Assembly (NCBI GenBank): GCA_964651825.1
Contig: CAZYWK010000003.1
Span: forward strand, 1 to 64,000
Length of the DNA: 64,000 nt
Source of the DNA: Sva-07 sp964651825
Lineage (GTDB): Bacteria; Actinomycetota; Acidimicrobiia; Acidimicrobiales; Ilumatobacteraceae
Direction: 5' to 3'
Part shown: positions 8,752 through 16,929 of the stretch, one piece after another
Layout: each line of letters begins with the position of its first letter
Numbering within the stretch: the first letter of the stretch is position 1
Translations under genes and position numbers: made by a program
The notes under the pieces: model-generated
Told to the model about the DNA's origin: nothing
The model's input: the letters and a program-made list of their open reading frames with translations, nothing else
Databases searched by the model: none

Positions 8752-10401
8752 TCACATCTGGCTCGGAAAGGTCCACGGCCCCGTTGCGCTCACCACCAGC
8801 TCGGCGGCTCGCTTCTCGCAGAATCTGGCCAGCAGGAGCGCTTCGTCGATGGACCGCCGCGGCACCGGTTCACCGGTGGGGACCACGGCCGGAGCAGCGA
8901 TGGGCAGGGACCGCCCGGCATGGCCTTCGGTCCCGCAGTCGACCAGCGTGGCGTTGTCGACGATCCACCACGACTCACCGAGGCGGAGGCGCACCCGGCC
9001 GGCCGAACGCAACGATTCGACCAGCCGGCGTCGCTTGAGCGCCCCTTCCAACGCACTCAGCCGGTCGCGGGCGTCGGCGGCCTCCTCGAACCGTTGCTGG
9101 GCAGCGAGCGTGCGCATCCGTTCGGTCAACCGGGCAGCGACGACGCTGTTGTCACCCTCGAAGCAGCGCCTGGCCTCGTCGACGGCCCGCTGGTAGTCCG
9201 CCGGCGCGACGGTTCCGGAGCACGGGCAGTGCGCGACACCGAGCTGTGCGGCACCACACATCGCGGCATCGAGTGCTGGCGTGAAGTTCCGCCCGAGCCG
9301 GGCGGAGCAGCGGCGCAACGGGATCGCCGCCTCGATCGCCTCGACGACGAGGGTGGCCATCGTCCGTGACGGCAGCGGGCCGAGGTGGAGCCCTGCGCTC
9401 GCTGGATCCTTCACGATCGACAGGCGTGGCCACGGCGAGTCGGTGTCGAGGCGCACGTAGCAGTACTTGTCGACCCGCTTGCCGGCGCGGTTGTACCGGG
9501 GGAGGATCGACGCGATCAGGCGACTCTCGATCACCTCGGCGGTCAGCGGGTCGGGCAGGTCGAGGTGGCGCACCGATTGCGTCTCGCGCAGCAGTGGTCC
9601 GATCCGGCGGCGGTCGTCGCTGCCGAAGTAGCTACGCACCCGTTGACGCAGGTTGGTCGCCTTGCCGACGTAGAGCACCTCGTCGCGGTGGCCGCAGAAC
9701 ATGTACACGCCGGGGGAACGCGGCAGGTCGGAGGTCATCTTCAGCTTCGCTGCCTGCGGATGACCGGCGAGCTTGGCGAGCGCGAACAGGTCGTCGAGGC
9801 CGAGCACGCCGAGGCCCGACGCCCGTTCGATGAGCAGGTGGAGGAGGTCGGTGGTGGCGAGGGCGTCGTCGAGGGCACGATGGCTCGGCTGATGATCGAG
9901 ACGCAACCTCGACGCCAGCGTGCCGAGGCGACAATCGGGCACCTCGTCACGCACCAGACGGCGGGCGAGTGCGACGGTGTCGAGGCTCGGGTTGTCGAGC
10001 TTCGGCCGCCCGGTGCGTTCCAGCGCGTGGCGCAAGAACGCGAGGTCGAAGCCGATGTTGTGCCCGACGATCACGGAGTCGCCGACGAACTCGAGGAGCG
10101 ACGGCAACACCGCGCCCACCCGCGGTGCCGGGCCGACCAGCAGGTCGGAGAGACCCGTGAGCAGGGTGATCTGTGGCGGGATCGCCCGGCCAGGGTTGAC
10201 GAGGGTCTGGAACGTACCGAGGCACTCGCCGCCGCGTACCTTGACCGCCCCGATCTCGGTGATCTGGTCGTCGACCCGATGCCCGCCGGTCGTCTCGAGA
10301 TCGATCACGCAGAACGTCACATCCCGGAGGGGGACACCAAGGTCATCGAACGAACGTTGCGTCGAACGATCCGGTGCTGCCCCGACAACCATGCTCGGCA
10401 T
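8752..10401 (-). CDS. DEDDh exonuclease / GIY-YIG endonuclease fusion (DnaQ-UvrC-like)
   Basis: 549 aa. The N-terminal part is a DnaQ-like 3'-5' exonuclease: Exo I FCVIDLETTG (~31-40), Exo II VGHNIGFDLAFL, Exo III HRALDDALAT. From about residue 225 a UvrC/Cho-like GIY-YIG nuclease follows (SPGVYMFCGHRDEVLYVGKA, LRQRVRSYF) with a UvrC-like C-terminal region and a UVR-type helix (QQRFEEAADARDRLSALEGAL). It lacks the UvrC RNase H and HhH domains. A known actinobacterial architecture, presumably in DNA repair, with the substrate unproven. ATG at 10392 is an alternative start. A consensus TTGACA lies upstream at 10424-10429. Confidence 0.88.
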   Translation of the reverse strand: MPSMVVGAAPDRSTQRSFDDLGVPLRDVTFCVIDLETTGGHRVDDQITEIGAVKVRGGECLGTFQTLVNPGRAIPPQITLLTGLSDLLVGPAPRVGAVLPSLLEFVGDSVIVGHNIGFDLAFLRHALERTGRPKLDNPSLDTVALARRLVRDEVPDCRLGTLASRLRLDHQPSHRALDDALATTDLLHLLIERASGLGVLGLDDLFALAKLAGHPQAAKLKMTSDLPRSPGVYMFCGHRDEVLYVGKATNLRQRVRSYFGSDDRRRIGPLLRETQSVRHLDLPDPLTAEVIESRLIASILPRYNRAGKRVDKYCYVRLDTDSPWPRLSIVKDPASAGLHLGPLPSRTMATLVVEAIEAAIPLRRCSARLGRNFTPALDAAMCGAAQLGVAHCPCSGTVAPADYQRAVDEARRCFEGDNSVVAARLTERMRTLAAQQRFEEAADARDRLSALEGALKRRRLVESLRSAGRVRLRLGESWWIVDNATLVDCGTEGHAGRSLPIAAPAVVPTGEPVPRRSIDEALLLARFCEKRAAELVVSATGPWTFPSQM

Positions 10402-10423
10402 GTCATCACGAACACACGTACGT

Positions 10424-10429
10424 TGTCAA
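10424..10429 (-). promoter_or_regulatory. -35 hexamer upstream of the exonuclease fusion
   Basis: A perfect TTGACA on the minus strand. With a 17-nt spacer the -10 position (10401-10406) reads ATGACA, a poor match, and would place the transcript start near the ATG at 10392. Confidence 0.35.
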
Positions 10430-10522
10430 TCGAAGGTTGCGGACGTCTGACGATCCGGGCGTGTTGGCCACGGGCAAGGTGGCGGTCCCTGAACGTCCCC
10501 CGAAGCGTCGAGGTCGGCCCGG

Positions 10523-10528
10523 TAGCGT
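10523..10528 (+). promoter_or_regulatory. -10 box of the NYN gene, leaderless
   Basis: TAGCGT, 6 nt before the ATG at 10535. Confidence 0.5.
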
Positions 10529-10534
10529 TGGAAC

Positions 10535-11854
10535 ATGAGCGCTGCCCCCGACGCCCCACATGGGGATCTCGAGGGCGCCGCCGCGATCGAACACCGGCAT
10601 CTTCGCAGCGCCCTGGAGTACGCAGTCCTGATCGCGGAGGAGACCCAGCGCCGCAAGCCACCGATGCCGGTGCCCAACGAGCTTCGAGCGTTCTTCGGCA
10701 AGTCACGCATCCCCTCCGGTGCGCTCGGCCGGTTGCGGCGAGCGGTCGAGGCCGACGACGTGTTCCGCCGCCGCATCGCTGCCGGAGCATCGCCAGAGCT
10801 CGTCGACGAGGTGGGTCGTCTGTGGCTGGCCCGTCCCGACAACTGGGTCACCGCCGCGAGCTCCGCGATCGCCGCGGCCGAGGCCGAACGCACCTCCGCC
10901 GATGTGGCGGTGGCGTTGCGGCGTGAGGAGAAGCGCCGTGCCGCAGCAGAGGAGGCAGCGGTCCGCGCCCGCGCCGAGGCGATCCGTCTGGAGGCACTCG
11001 TCGACGAGCAACGTGCCGAGCTCGACCGTCTCGTGGCCGATCTCGAGAAGGCCGACGATGCTCTGGCCGAGATGCGTGCCGAGCTGGTCGATGTGCGCAA
11101 CGAGGCGCGTCACGCCCGTGACCGTGAGGCCTCCGCGGCTGCCAAGCTCGCGCACGCCCTCGACGAGTTGCGCCTGGGCACGAGCGGCGCGGCGTCGCCG
11201 CGGCGCGACGACGCGCCTGGCACGGAGTCGACGATCAGCGCCGCGGAGTTCGCCGTGCTCCGCGGAACGATCGAGGCCGAGATCCGATCGCTGCGGGACG
11301 AGGCCGAGCGATCGGCTGCCGACGCGGCGGCGGCCACGGAACGGGTGGATGCATTGCTGTCCGACGCTTCCCGGCGTCTCGACCGCGCCGAGTCGCCGAC
11401 CGACGCCGCACCCCGTCGTCGACCGCTGCGCCTACCGGGTGGTGTGCTTGCCGCGTCCGCCGAAGCAGCGGCCTTCCTCGTGCGCTCCGATGCGGCCGTG
11501 TTCGTCGACGGGTACAACGTGTCGATGCTCGGATGGCCGACGCTGCCGATCGACCAGCAGCGAGTGGCACTCGTGAACGGCGTGGAGAACCTTGCTCGCC
11601 GGTTCGGCACCGATGCCACCATCGTGTTCGACGGCGCCGAGGTGGTCGGCGCCCACGCGGGCCGGCGCCGGGCGATCCGGGTCGTCTACTCGCCGGCCGG
11701 GGTCATCGCCGACGACGTGATCCGAGCCGAGCTCGCCCGGGTGCGCGCTGATCGAGCAGTCGTCGTGGTGACCAACGACGCCGAGGTGGCGAACGACGTG
11801 CGCGCACTCGGCGCCAACGTCGTACCGAGCAACGCCTTGCTTGCCGTGCTCTGA
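10535..11854 (+). CDS. NYN (PIN-like) domain protein with long coiled coil
   Basis: 439 aa. The N-terminal ~115 residues are helical. Residues ~115-280 are Ala/Glu/Arg-rich with coiled-coil heptads. After a basic Pro-rich linker, a C-terminal NYN_YacP-type domain (about 318-439) shows the acidic nuclease signature FVDGYNVSM, IVFDGAEVVG, ADDVIRAEL and VVTNDAEVANDVRALGANV, with the usual four Asp positions. Related YacP/Rae1 proteins are RNases, some acting at the ribosome; a ribonuclease role is likely. Leaderless promoter; divergent from the exonuclease fusion. Confidence 0.82.
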   Translation: MSAAPDAPHGDLEGAAAIEHRHLRSALEYAVLIAEETQRRKPPMPVPNELRAFFGKSRIPSGALGRLRRAVEADDVFRRRIAAGASPELVDEVGRLWLARPDNWVTAASSAIAAAEAERTSADVAVALRREEKRRAAAEEAAVRARAEAIRLEALVDEQRAELDRLVADLEKADDALAEMRAELVDVRNEARHARDREASAAAKLAHALDELRLGTSGAASPRRDDAPGTESTISAAEFAVLRGTIEAEIRSLRDEAERSAADAAAATERVDALLSDASRRLDRAESPTDAAPRRRPLRLPGGVLAASAEAAAFLVRSDAAVFVDGYNVSMLGWPTLPIDQQRVALVNGVENLARRFGTDATIVFDGAEVVGAHAGRRRAIRVVYSPAGVIADDVIRAELARVRADRAVVVVTNDAEVANDVRALGANVVPSNALLAVL

Positions 11855-11910
11855 CAGCCGGCGCTGGGGCGGGACGGCCGGGTGATACACCCCCTTGTCA
11901 GGATGGCGCC

Positions 11911-12186
11911 ATGTTCTCTTCGAACGGATCGTCCATCGAGTGCGGCACGTGTGTCGCCGCCAACACCTCGGCGTGCAGCGAGTGCGTCGTCAGCTACATC
12001 CTCGCCAACGACGCCGGGCCCATCGAGTTCGCACCGGTCGAGGTCGCATCGGTATCGCCGGCCGACGTCGTGGTAGGTCTGTTCGTGCGGGCCGGTCTCG
12101 TCGACGATCCTGTGGTCTTTCTCACCGCGGCCGAGTTCGGGTCCGGGGCCCTGTCGGAGGTCGCGACCGGGGTCGGTGCCCGATGA
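11911..12186 (+). CDS. Small Cys-rich conserved protein
   Basis: 91 aa. The N terminus has four Cys as IECGTCVAANTSACSEC (C-x2-C-x8-C-x2-C), a likely zinc or Fe-S knuckle, followed by VVSYILAN and a hydrophobic Val/Ala-rich part. It resembles a small actinobacterial family of unknown function with a CxxC...CxxC start. AGGA sits about 8 nt before the ATG. It lies directly upstream of queG. No function is assigned. Confidence 0.65.
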   Translation: MFSSNGSSIECGTCVAANTSACSECVVSYILANDAGPIEFAPVEVASVSPADVVVGLFVRAGLVDDPVVFLTAAEFGSGALSEVATGVGAR

Positions 12187-12194
12187 ACTGGTCG

Positions 12195-12200
12195 TACGCT
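12195..12200 (+). promoter_or_regulatory. -10 box of queG, leaderless
   Basis: TACGCT, 7 nt before the queG GTG, overlapping no gene except the last 6 bp region after the small Cys protein. Confidence 0.5.
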
Positions 12201-12207
12201 GCTCGGC

Positions 12208-13308
12208 GTGCGCCGCCCGGAACGTCTACCGACGATCGAGGAGATCCGTGACGTACTCGCTCAGCACGACATCGGCCACGTCGGAGTCACCACTGCCGAC
12301 GTGCTGACCGACGCCCGCCACGCCATCCACGACCGGCGCGACGCCGATCTGCACGACGGTATGGGCTTCACGTTCCGCAACCCCGAGCGTTCCACCGATC
12401 CCGCCCGGGCGGTCGCCGGTGCGCGGTCGGTCATCGTCGCTGCCCGCTCGTACCTCGCGGACGGCGATCCGCCTGATCGACCCGACGACGCCGGCCCGCT
12501 GGCTCGGGTCGGGCGGTACGCGTGGGTCGATCACTACGCGCCGCTACGTGCGGCGTTGCGAACCGTTGCCCGCTCGATCCGACGGGCCGACCATCGAGCG
12601 GTGGCGTTCGCCGACGACAACTCGATGGTCGACCGGGCGGTCGCTCATCGTGCCGGGCTGGGCTGGTTCGGCAAGAACGCCAACCTGCTCCTGCCAGGAG
12701 TGGGCAGCTGGTTCGTCCTTGGCTCGATCGTGACCACGGCCGTCTACGAACCCACCGAGCAGCCGGTGGCCGACGGGTGCGGTTCGTGCACGCGCTGTCT
12801 CGACGGATGCCCGACCGGTGCAATCGTCGCGCCTGGCGTGATCGATGCCGGCCGGTGCCTGTCGTGGATCCTGCAGAAGCCGGGATCGATCGCGGAGCAC
12901 TGGCGAGCACTGATCGGCGATCGGATCTACGGCTGCGACGACTGCCAGGACGCCTGCCCGATCTCGGTCCGGCTCGGGCGCCGTGAAACGATCCATCTCG
13001 ACGACGTGGCCGGCGCCAGTGTCGACGCGCTGGTGCTGCTCGACGCCGACGACACCTGGATCGAGCAGCGGTACGCCCACTGGTACGTCGCGGAGCGCGA
13101 CTACCGGTGGGTCCGTCGCAACGCGCTCATCGTCGTCGGAAACGTCGCTGATCCCGACGACCGCAGGAGTCGCGACGTGCTGGCCCGCTACCGTGCCGGC
13201 GCTGATCCGATCCTCGCCGAACACGCCGACTGGGCCGAACGCCGGCTCGACCGGCGTCGAGCCGACGCGACGACGATCGACACCACGCCCATCCCCGCCC
13301 GCGCATGA
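12208..13308 (+). CDS. queG: Epoxyqueuosine reductase
   Basis: 366 aa from GTG. It has the QueG N-terminal domain (HVGVTTADVL, GMGFTFRNPERSTDP, MVDRAVAHRAGLGWFGKNANLL), then two [4Fe-4S] cysteine sets, CGSCTRCLDGCPTGAI and GCDDCQDACPIS. It reduces epoxyqueuosine to queuosine in tRNA with cobalamin. Its C-terminal HEAT-like part (NALIVVGNVADPDDRRS) is present. No other queuosine genes are in the window. Its stop overlaps the glycosyltransferase start by ATGA. Confidence 0.93.
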   Translation: MRRPERLPTIEEIRDVLAQHDIGHVGVTTADVLTDARHAIHDRRDADLHDGMGFTFRNPERSTDPARAVAGARSVIVAARSYLADGDPPDRPDDAGPLARVGRYAWVDHYAPLRAALRTVARSIRRADHRAVAFADDNSMVDRAVAHRAGLGWFGKNANLLLPGVGSWFVLGSIVTTAVYEPTEQPVADGCGSCTRCLDGCPTGAIVAPGVIDAGRCLSWILQKPGSIAEHWRALIGDRIYGCDDCQDACPISVRLGRRETIHLDDVAGASVDALVLLDADDTWIEQRYAHWYVAERDYRWVRRNALIVVGNVADPDDRRSRDVLARYRAGADPILAEHADWAERRLDRRRADATTIDTTPIPARA

Positions 13309-14429
13309 AACACCTCCTCGTCACCAACGACTTCCCGCCGAAGATCGGCGGCATCCAGTCGCTGCTCTGGGAGTGGTGGCGCCGGCTTCCGCCGGACCGC
13401 TTCGCCGTGCTCACGAGTCCGCACGCCGGCGCGGCTGCCTTCGATGCCGACCAACCCTTCCGCGTCGAGCGCACCCGTGAGCCGGTACTGCTGCCGCATC
13501 CGATGATGGTGCGCCAGGTCAACCGGCTCGCCCGCGACTTCGGAGCCGACCTGGTGGTCCTCGACCCGGCCGTGCCACTCGGGCTGATCGGCCCGTCACT
13601 CGAGCTGCCGTACGACCTGGTGCTGCACGGCGCGGAGGTCACCGTGCCGGGCCGGCTGCCGCTGTCGAGGCAAGCCCTCGCCTACACGCTCGGCCGTGCC
13701 CGCCACATCATCGCGGCCGGGGGCTACCCGGCGGCCGAGGCCGAGCGTGCGGCCGGTCGGGAGCTACCGATCACGGTCGTGCCGTGCGGCGTCGACGCCG
13801 AACGGTTCCGGCCGCTCGACGCCCGCGAGCGCATTGCGGCCCGGGAGCGCCTCGGCGTGCCCGCGTCGGCCGAGTTGATCGTCAGCATCTCGCGGCTCGT
13901 GCCGCGCAAGGGCTTCGACACCGCGATCCGCGCCGCGGCCCGACTCGGGCGCACGCGGCCCGACCTGCTGCTCGTGATCGCCGGGGGCGGCCGCGACGAC
14001 GACCGTCTGCGCCGGCTGGCCGCCGAGCTCGACGCGCCCGTTCGGTTCCTCGGCCGGATCCCGAACGACGACCTGCCGCTGCTCTACGGATGTGCCGACC
14101 TGTTCACGATGCTGTGCCGCAACCGCTGGGGCGGGCTCGAGCAGGAAGGGTTCGGAATCGTGTTCGTCGAGGCCGCCGCGTGCGGTGTGCCGCAGGTGGC
14201 CGGCGCGTCGGGCGGAGCGGCCGAGGCGGTGATCGATGGCGTGACGGGCTTCGTGATCGACGATCCGGAGGACGTCCAAGGGGCCGCCGACGCGTTCGCG
14301 GCGATCCTCGACGACCCGGATCGGCGCGCTGGGATGGGACGCGAGTCGCGCCGCCGGGCGGTGGAGGAGCTGACCTACGACGTCTTGTCGAGGCGTCTGG
14401 GCGAGACGTTGGGAGTGTTCGATGACTGA
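13305..14429 (+). CDS. pimB: GT4 glycosyltransferase, PimB-type mannosyltransferase
   Basis: 374 aa GT-B enzyme: N-terminal HLLVTNDFPPKIGGIQSLLW, donor-side SRLVPRKGFDTAIRAAARL, and the GT4 loop EGFGIVFVEAAACGVPQV with the EX7E acidic pair. The FPPKIGGIQ start is typical of the mannosyltransferase that adds the second mannose to phosphatidylinositol mannoside. Neighbours (membrane protein, SRPBCC protein, nearby trpD and exonuclease fusion) recall the Mycobacterium pimB region. Exact acceptor is inferred. Overlaps queG by 4 nt and the next gene by 8 nt. Confidence 0.8.
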   Translation: MKHLLVTNDFPPKIGGIQSLLWEWWRRLPPDRFAVLTSPHAGAAAFDADQPFRVERTREPVLLPHPMMVRQVNRLARDFGADLVVLDPAVPLGLIGPSLELPYDLVLHGAEVTVPGRLPLSRQALAYTLGRARHIIAAGGYPAAEAERAAGRELPITVVPCGVDAERFRPLDARERIAARERLGVPASAELIVSISRLVPRKGFDTAIRAAARLGRTRPDLLLVIAGGGRDDDRLRRLAAELDAPVRFLGRIPNDDLPLLYGCADLFTMLCRNRWGGLEQEGFGIVFVEAAACGVPQVAGASGGAAEAVIDGVTGFVIDDPEDVQGAADAFAAILDDPDRRAGMGRESRRRAVEELTYDVLSRRLGETLGVFDD

Positions 14430-14901
14430 AGTGGCGTCCGACACCGCCCGTGCCGGCGACGTGATCATCCTCGCCGACGCGATCGGCACGCTCGGTTTCG
14501 TGATCACCGCGGTCACCGCGGCGGTCGTGTTCAGCACGCCGTCCCAGTGGGTCGGCGCGGTCACCGCGATGGCGCTGTTCGCGATCGGCGTGTTCACGTT
14601 CCTGTGGTCGTTCTGGAATGCCGTCCAGCGCAGTCGCGTCGAGCAGGTGGGCGTCATGCAGGTGTACCTCCTGCTCGGTCCGCCGACGCCGAAGCGGGTG
14701 CGCATCCGCATGCTCGCCCTGCTGGCGGTGCAGATCGTCGTCGGGCTGGCCACTGCGCTCGCCCGCACCGAGACCGCCGACGGCAGCGCCGGCTCGTCAC
14801 TGGCGCTCGGCGTGCTCGTGCCGATGTTCGGCCTCGGCCTGAACGGCCTCTGGGCCGCCTACCACGCCACCTTCCCCCCGCTCCCCACACCGAACTCGTG
14901 A
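14422..14901 (+). CDS. Integral membrane protein, four TM
   Basis: 159 aa with hydrophobic segments at about residues 12-36, 42-66, 88-112 and 122-147, and a positively charged loop (GPPTPKRVRIRM). No family motif recognised. It starts inside the end of the pimB gene and is therefore coupled to it; a helper role in mannolipid or envelope assembly is only inference. Its stop codon lies inside an 18-bp perfect stem (14895-14938). Confidence 0.75.
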   Translation: MTEVASDTARAGDVIILADAIGTLGFVITAVTAAVVFSTPSQWVGAVTAMALFAIGVFTFLWSFWNAVQRSRVEQVGVMQVYLLLGPPTPKRVRIRMLALLAVQIVVGLATALARTETADGSAGSSLALGVLVPMFGLGLNGLWAAYHATFPPLPTPNS

Positions 14902-14938
14902 TCTTGTTGCGCACCCGCGGGCGCAACAAGATCACGAG
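14895..14938. repeat. 18-bp perfect palindrome over a gene end
   Basis: CTCGTGATCTTGTTGCGC, 8-nt loop ACCCGCGG, then the exact complement. The left arm contains the TGA of the membrane-protein gene. No T-run follows. Works as a hairpin terminator or mRNA 3' stabiliser; it may belong to a dispersed REP-like family. Confidence 0.7.
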
Positions 14939-14988
14939 AACGCCAGCCGGTCGCGCCGACTGCGGCCACGATCGGCCAGAATGTCGGC

Positions 14989-15423
14989 ATGGCTGACACC
15001 GCAACCGAGATCATCTCCATCGATGCTCCGCCGGAACGCGTCTGGGACATTGCCGTCGACATCGCCAACTACCCCTCGTGGGCTCACGACATCAAAGACG
15101 TCACGATCCACGAGACCGACGCCGAGGGCCGCCCGGCCGAAGTCGAGTTCCGGGCCTCAGCGCTCGGCCGCAGCACGCACTACACGTTGGCCTACGACTA
15201 CGCGGCAGCGCCCAAGCGCCTGCAGTGGAGCATGGTGCGCGGCGACATCCAACGCTCGATCGACGGTGTGTTCACGTTCGAACCGACCGACGAAGGTGGC
15301 ACACTCGTGCGCTACGACCTCGAGATCGACCTTGCGATCCCGCTGCCGGGATTCGTGAAGCGACGCGCCGAGGTGCGGATCCTGAACACCGTGCGCGAGC
15401 TGAAGGTTCGCGCCGAGGCGTGA
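14989..15423 (+). CDS. SRPBCC (polyketide cyclase/START-like) protein
   Basis: 144 aa. Starts TEIISIDAPPERVWDIAVD, the first strand and helix of the helix-grip fold, followed by YPSWAHDIKDV and the long C-terminal helix (VKRRAEVRILNTVRELK). Such proteins bind hydrophobic ligands, and family members near pimB are conserved in actinobacteria. No ligand can be named. Its TGA overlaps the GTG of the ROK gene. Confidence 0.85.
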   Translation: MADTATEIISIDAPPERVWDIAVDIANYPSWAHDIKDVTIHETDAEGRPAEVEFRASALGRSTHYTLAYDYAAAPKRLQWSMVRGDIQRSIDGVFTFEPTDEGGTLVRYDLEIDLAIPLPGFVKRRAEVRILNTVRELKVRAEA

Positions 15424-16385
15424 ACCCGGCCCCGGCCGTGGGCAGCACTCGTGTCGGCATCGATGTGGGCGGCACCAAGATCCTCGGTGTCGTCGTCGAC
15501 GCCGGCGGCACGGTCGTCGACGAAGTGCGTCGTCCCACGCCTCGTGGCGACGACAGCCTGCTTGCGCTCGTGGACGCCGTCGGCGACGTGGCCGAGGCGC
15601 TCGGCGCCGACGGTCAGCTGGGCGTCGGCATCCCAGGCCTCGTGAACCGCGGCGGTGTGGCGTGTGCGGCGGCGAACCTCGACGGCGTCGACCAGTTCCC
15701 GATCGGTCCGCTGCTGTCGGAACGGGTCGGATATCCGGTGGTGGTCGACAACGACGGCACGTGCACGGCGCTCGCCGAATGGCGCTTCGGCGCCGGGCGC
15801 GGGACGACGAGCTTGATCTCGGTCACGCTCGGCACGGGCGTCGGTGGGGGCCTGGTGGCCGATGGGCGCCTGTTCCGTGGCCACAACGGCTTCGCTGGGG
15901 AGTTCGGACACATGCTCGTCGACCCGGCGGGCCCGCCCTGCCCGTGCGGGCGCAGCGGCTGCTGGGAGCGCTACGCGTCGGGCTCGGGCCTGGCGCTGCT
16001 GGCGCGGCGGGCAGCGCTCGGCGGGCGGTTGAAGGTGGTGGTGCGCCTCGCCGGCGGTGACCCGGAATCGGTGCGCGGCGAGCACGTCATGAGCGCGGCC
16101 CGCGACGGCGACGACGGGGCGCTCGGGGTGATCGACGAGTTCGGCCGCTGGGTGGCGATCGGGCTGTCGAACCTCACCAACGCGTACGACCCGCAGCTGT
16201 TCGTCCTCGGTGGGGGGATGGCCACCGGCGCCGACCTGTACACCGCGCCGATCCGGCGGTGGTACTCGGAGGTGCTGTACCAGGCCGACAAACGCCCCAT
16301 TCCGCGGATCGTGTTCGCCGAGCTCGGCGAACACGCCGGCGCCGTGGGTGCCGCCTTTCTCGGTTCCGCCCTGGAACGCGACTGA
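15420..16385 (+). CDS. ROK-family glucokinase
   Basis: 321 aa from a GTG overlapping the previous stop (GTGA). ATP motif RVGIDVGGTKILGVVVD near residue 10, VVVDNDGTCTALAEW with the catalytic Asp, GTGVGGGLV, the substrate-binding GEFGHMLVDPAG, and the ROK zinc motif CPCGRSGCWE. It phosphorylates glucose (or a related sugar) for glycolysis; pfkA lies 4 kb away. The complete motif set contrasts with the degenerate ROK protein at 32040. It converges on ppa with a 1-bp gap. Confidence 0.88.
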   Translation: MNPAPAVGSTRVGIDVGGTKILGVVVDAGGTVVDEVRRPTPRGDDSLLALVDAVGDVAEALGADGQLGVGIPGLVNRGGVACAAANLDGVDQFPIGPLLSERVGYPVVVDNDGTCTALAEWRFGAGRGTTSLISVTLGTGVGGGLVADGRLFRGHNGFAGEFGHMLVDPAGPPCPCGRSGCWERYASGSGLALLARRAALGGRLKVVVRLAGGDPESVRGEHVMSAARDGDDGALGVIDEFGRWVAIGLSNLTNAYDPQLFVLGGGMATGADLYTAPIRRWYSEVLYQADKRPIPRIVFAELGEHAGAVGAAFLGSALERD

Positions 16386-16386
16386 G

Positions 16387-16887
16387 TCAGTGCGGGTAGG
16401 CGGCCTGGGCTGACCGGATCTCGGCCCAGGCTTCGTCCTTGCCGCCGAGCCCGTGGGCCGAGGAGTGCTTGTCCGGTTCGAGTGCCTTGTACACGTTGAA
16501 GAAGTGCTGGATCTCCTCGATCAGCTGCGGCGTGAGATCGGAGATGTCGTTCACGTTGGCGAAGCGAGGTTCCTTCGGTGGCACGCAGATGAGCTTGGCG
16601 TCCTCGCCGGCCTCGTCCTGCATGTACAGCACGCCGACCGGCCGGCACTCGACCACGACACCTGGATAGACCGGATCTTCGAGGAGGACCAACGCGTCGA
16701 GCGGGTCGCCGTCGCCGGCCAGCGTGTCGGGGACGAACCCGTAGTCGGCTGGGTACGTGGTGGCGGTGAACAACCGGCGATCGAGATACACGCGGCCGTC
16801 CTCGTGGTCGATCTCGTACTTGTTGCGGCTACCCCGCGGGATCTCGACGATCACATGGATGCAGTCAGGTGCGGGTGTCTTGGACAT
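16387..16887 (-). CDS. ppa: Inorganic pyrophosphatase
   Basis: 166 aa, family I. VIVEIPRGSRNKYEID at the N terminus, VYLDRRLFTATTYPADYGF, and the signature GDGDPLDALVLLE with the Mg-binding Asp residues, then KEPRFANVNDISD. It hydrolyses PPi to phosphate and drives biosynthesis forward. Start at ATG 16887, 7 nt after TAGCTT. Divergent from alaC. Confidence 0.95.
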   Translation of the reverse strand: MSKTPAPDCIHVIVEIPRGSRNKYEIDHEDGRVYLDRRLFTATTYPADYGFVPDTLAGDGDPLDALVLLEDPVYPGVVVECRPVGVLYMQDEAGEDAKLICVPPKEPRFANVNDISDLTPQLIEEIQHFFNVYKALEPDKHSSAHGLGGKDEAWAEIRSAQAAYPH

Positions 16888-16894
16888 TCCCCAC

Positions 16895-16922
16895 AAGCTA
16901 CGCACGACGCGCCGGATAGCGT
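16895..16922. promoter_or_regulatory. Divergent leaderless promoters of ppa and alaC
   Basis: TAGCTT (minus, 16895-16900) is 7 nt before the ppa ATG, and TAGCGT (plus, 16917-16922) is 7 nt before the alaC ATG. The two -10 boxes are 16 bp apart, so the promoters overlap and may compete. Confidence 0.5.
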
Positions 16923-16929
16923 CACCGGC

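Noticed and set aside
10330..10360. LexA/SOS box near the exonuclease start
   Set aside because: CGAACGAACGTTGCG lacks the GTTCG half-site and lies within coding sequence.
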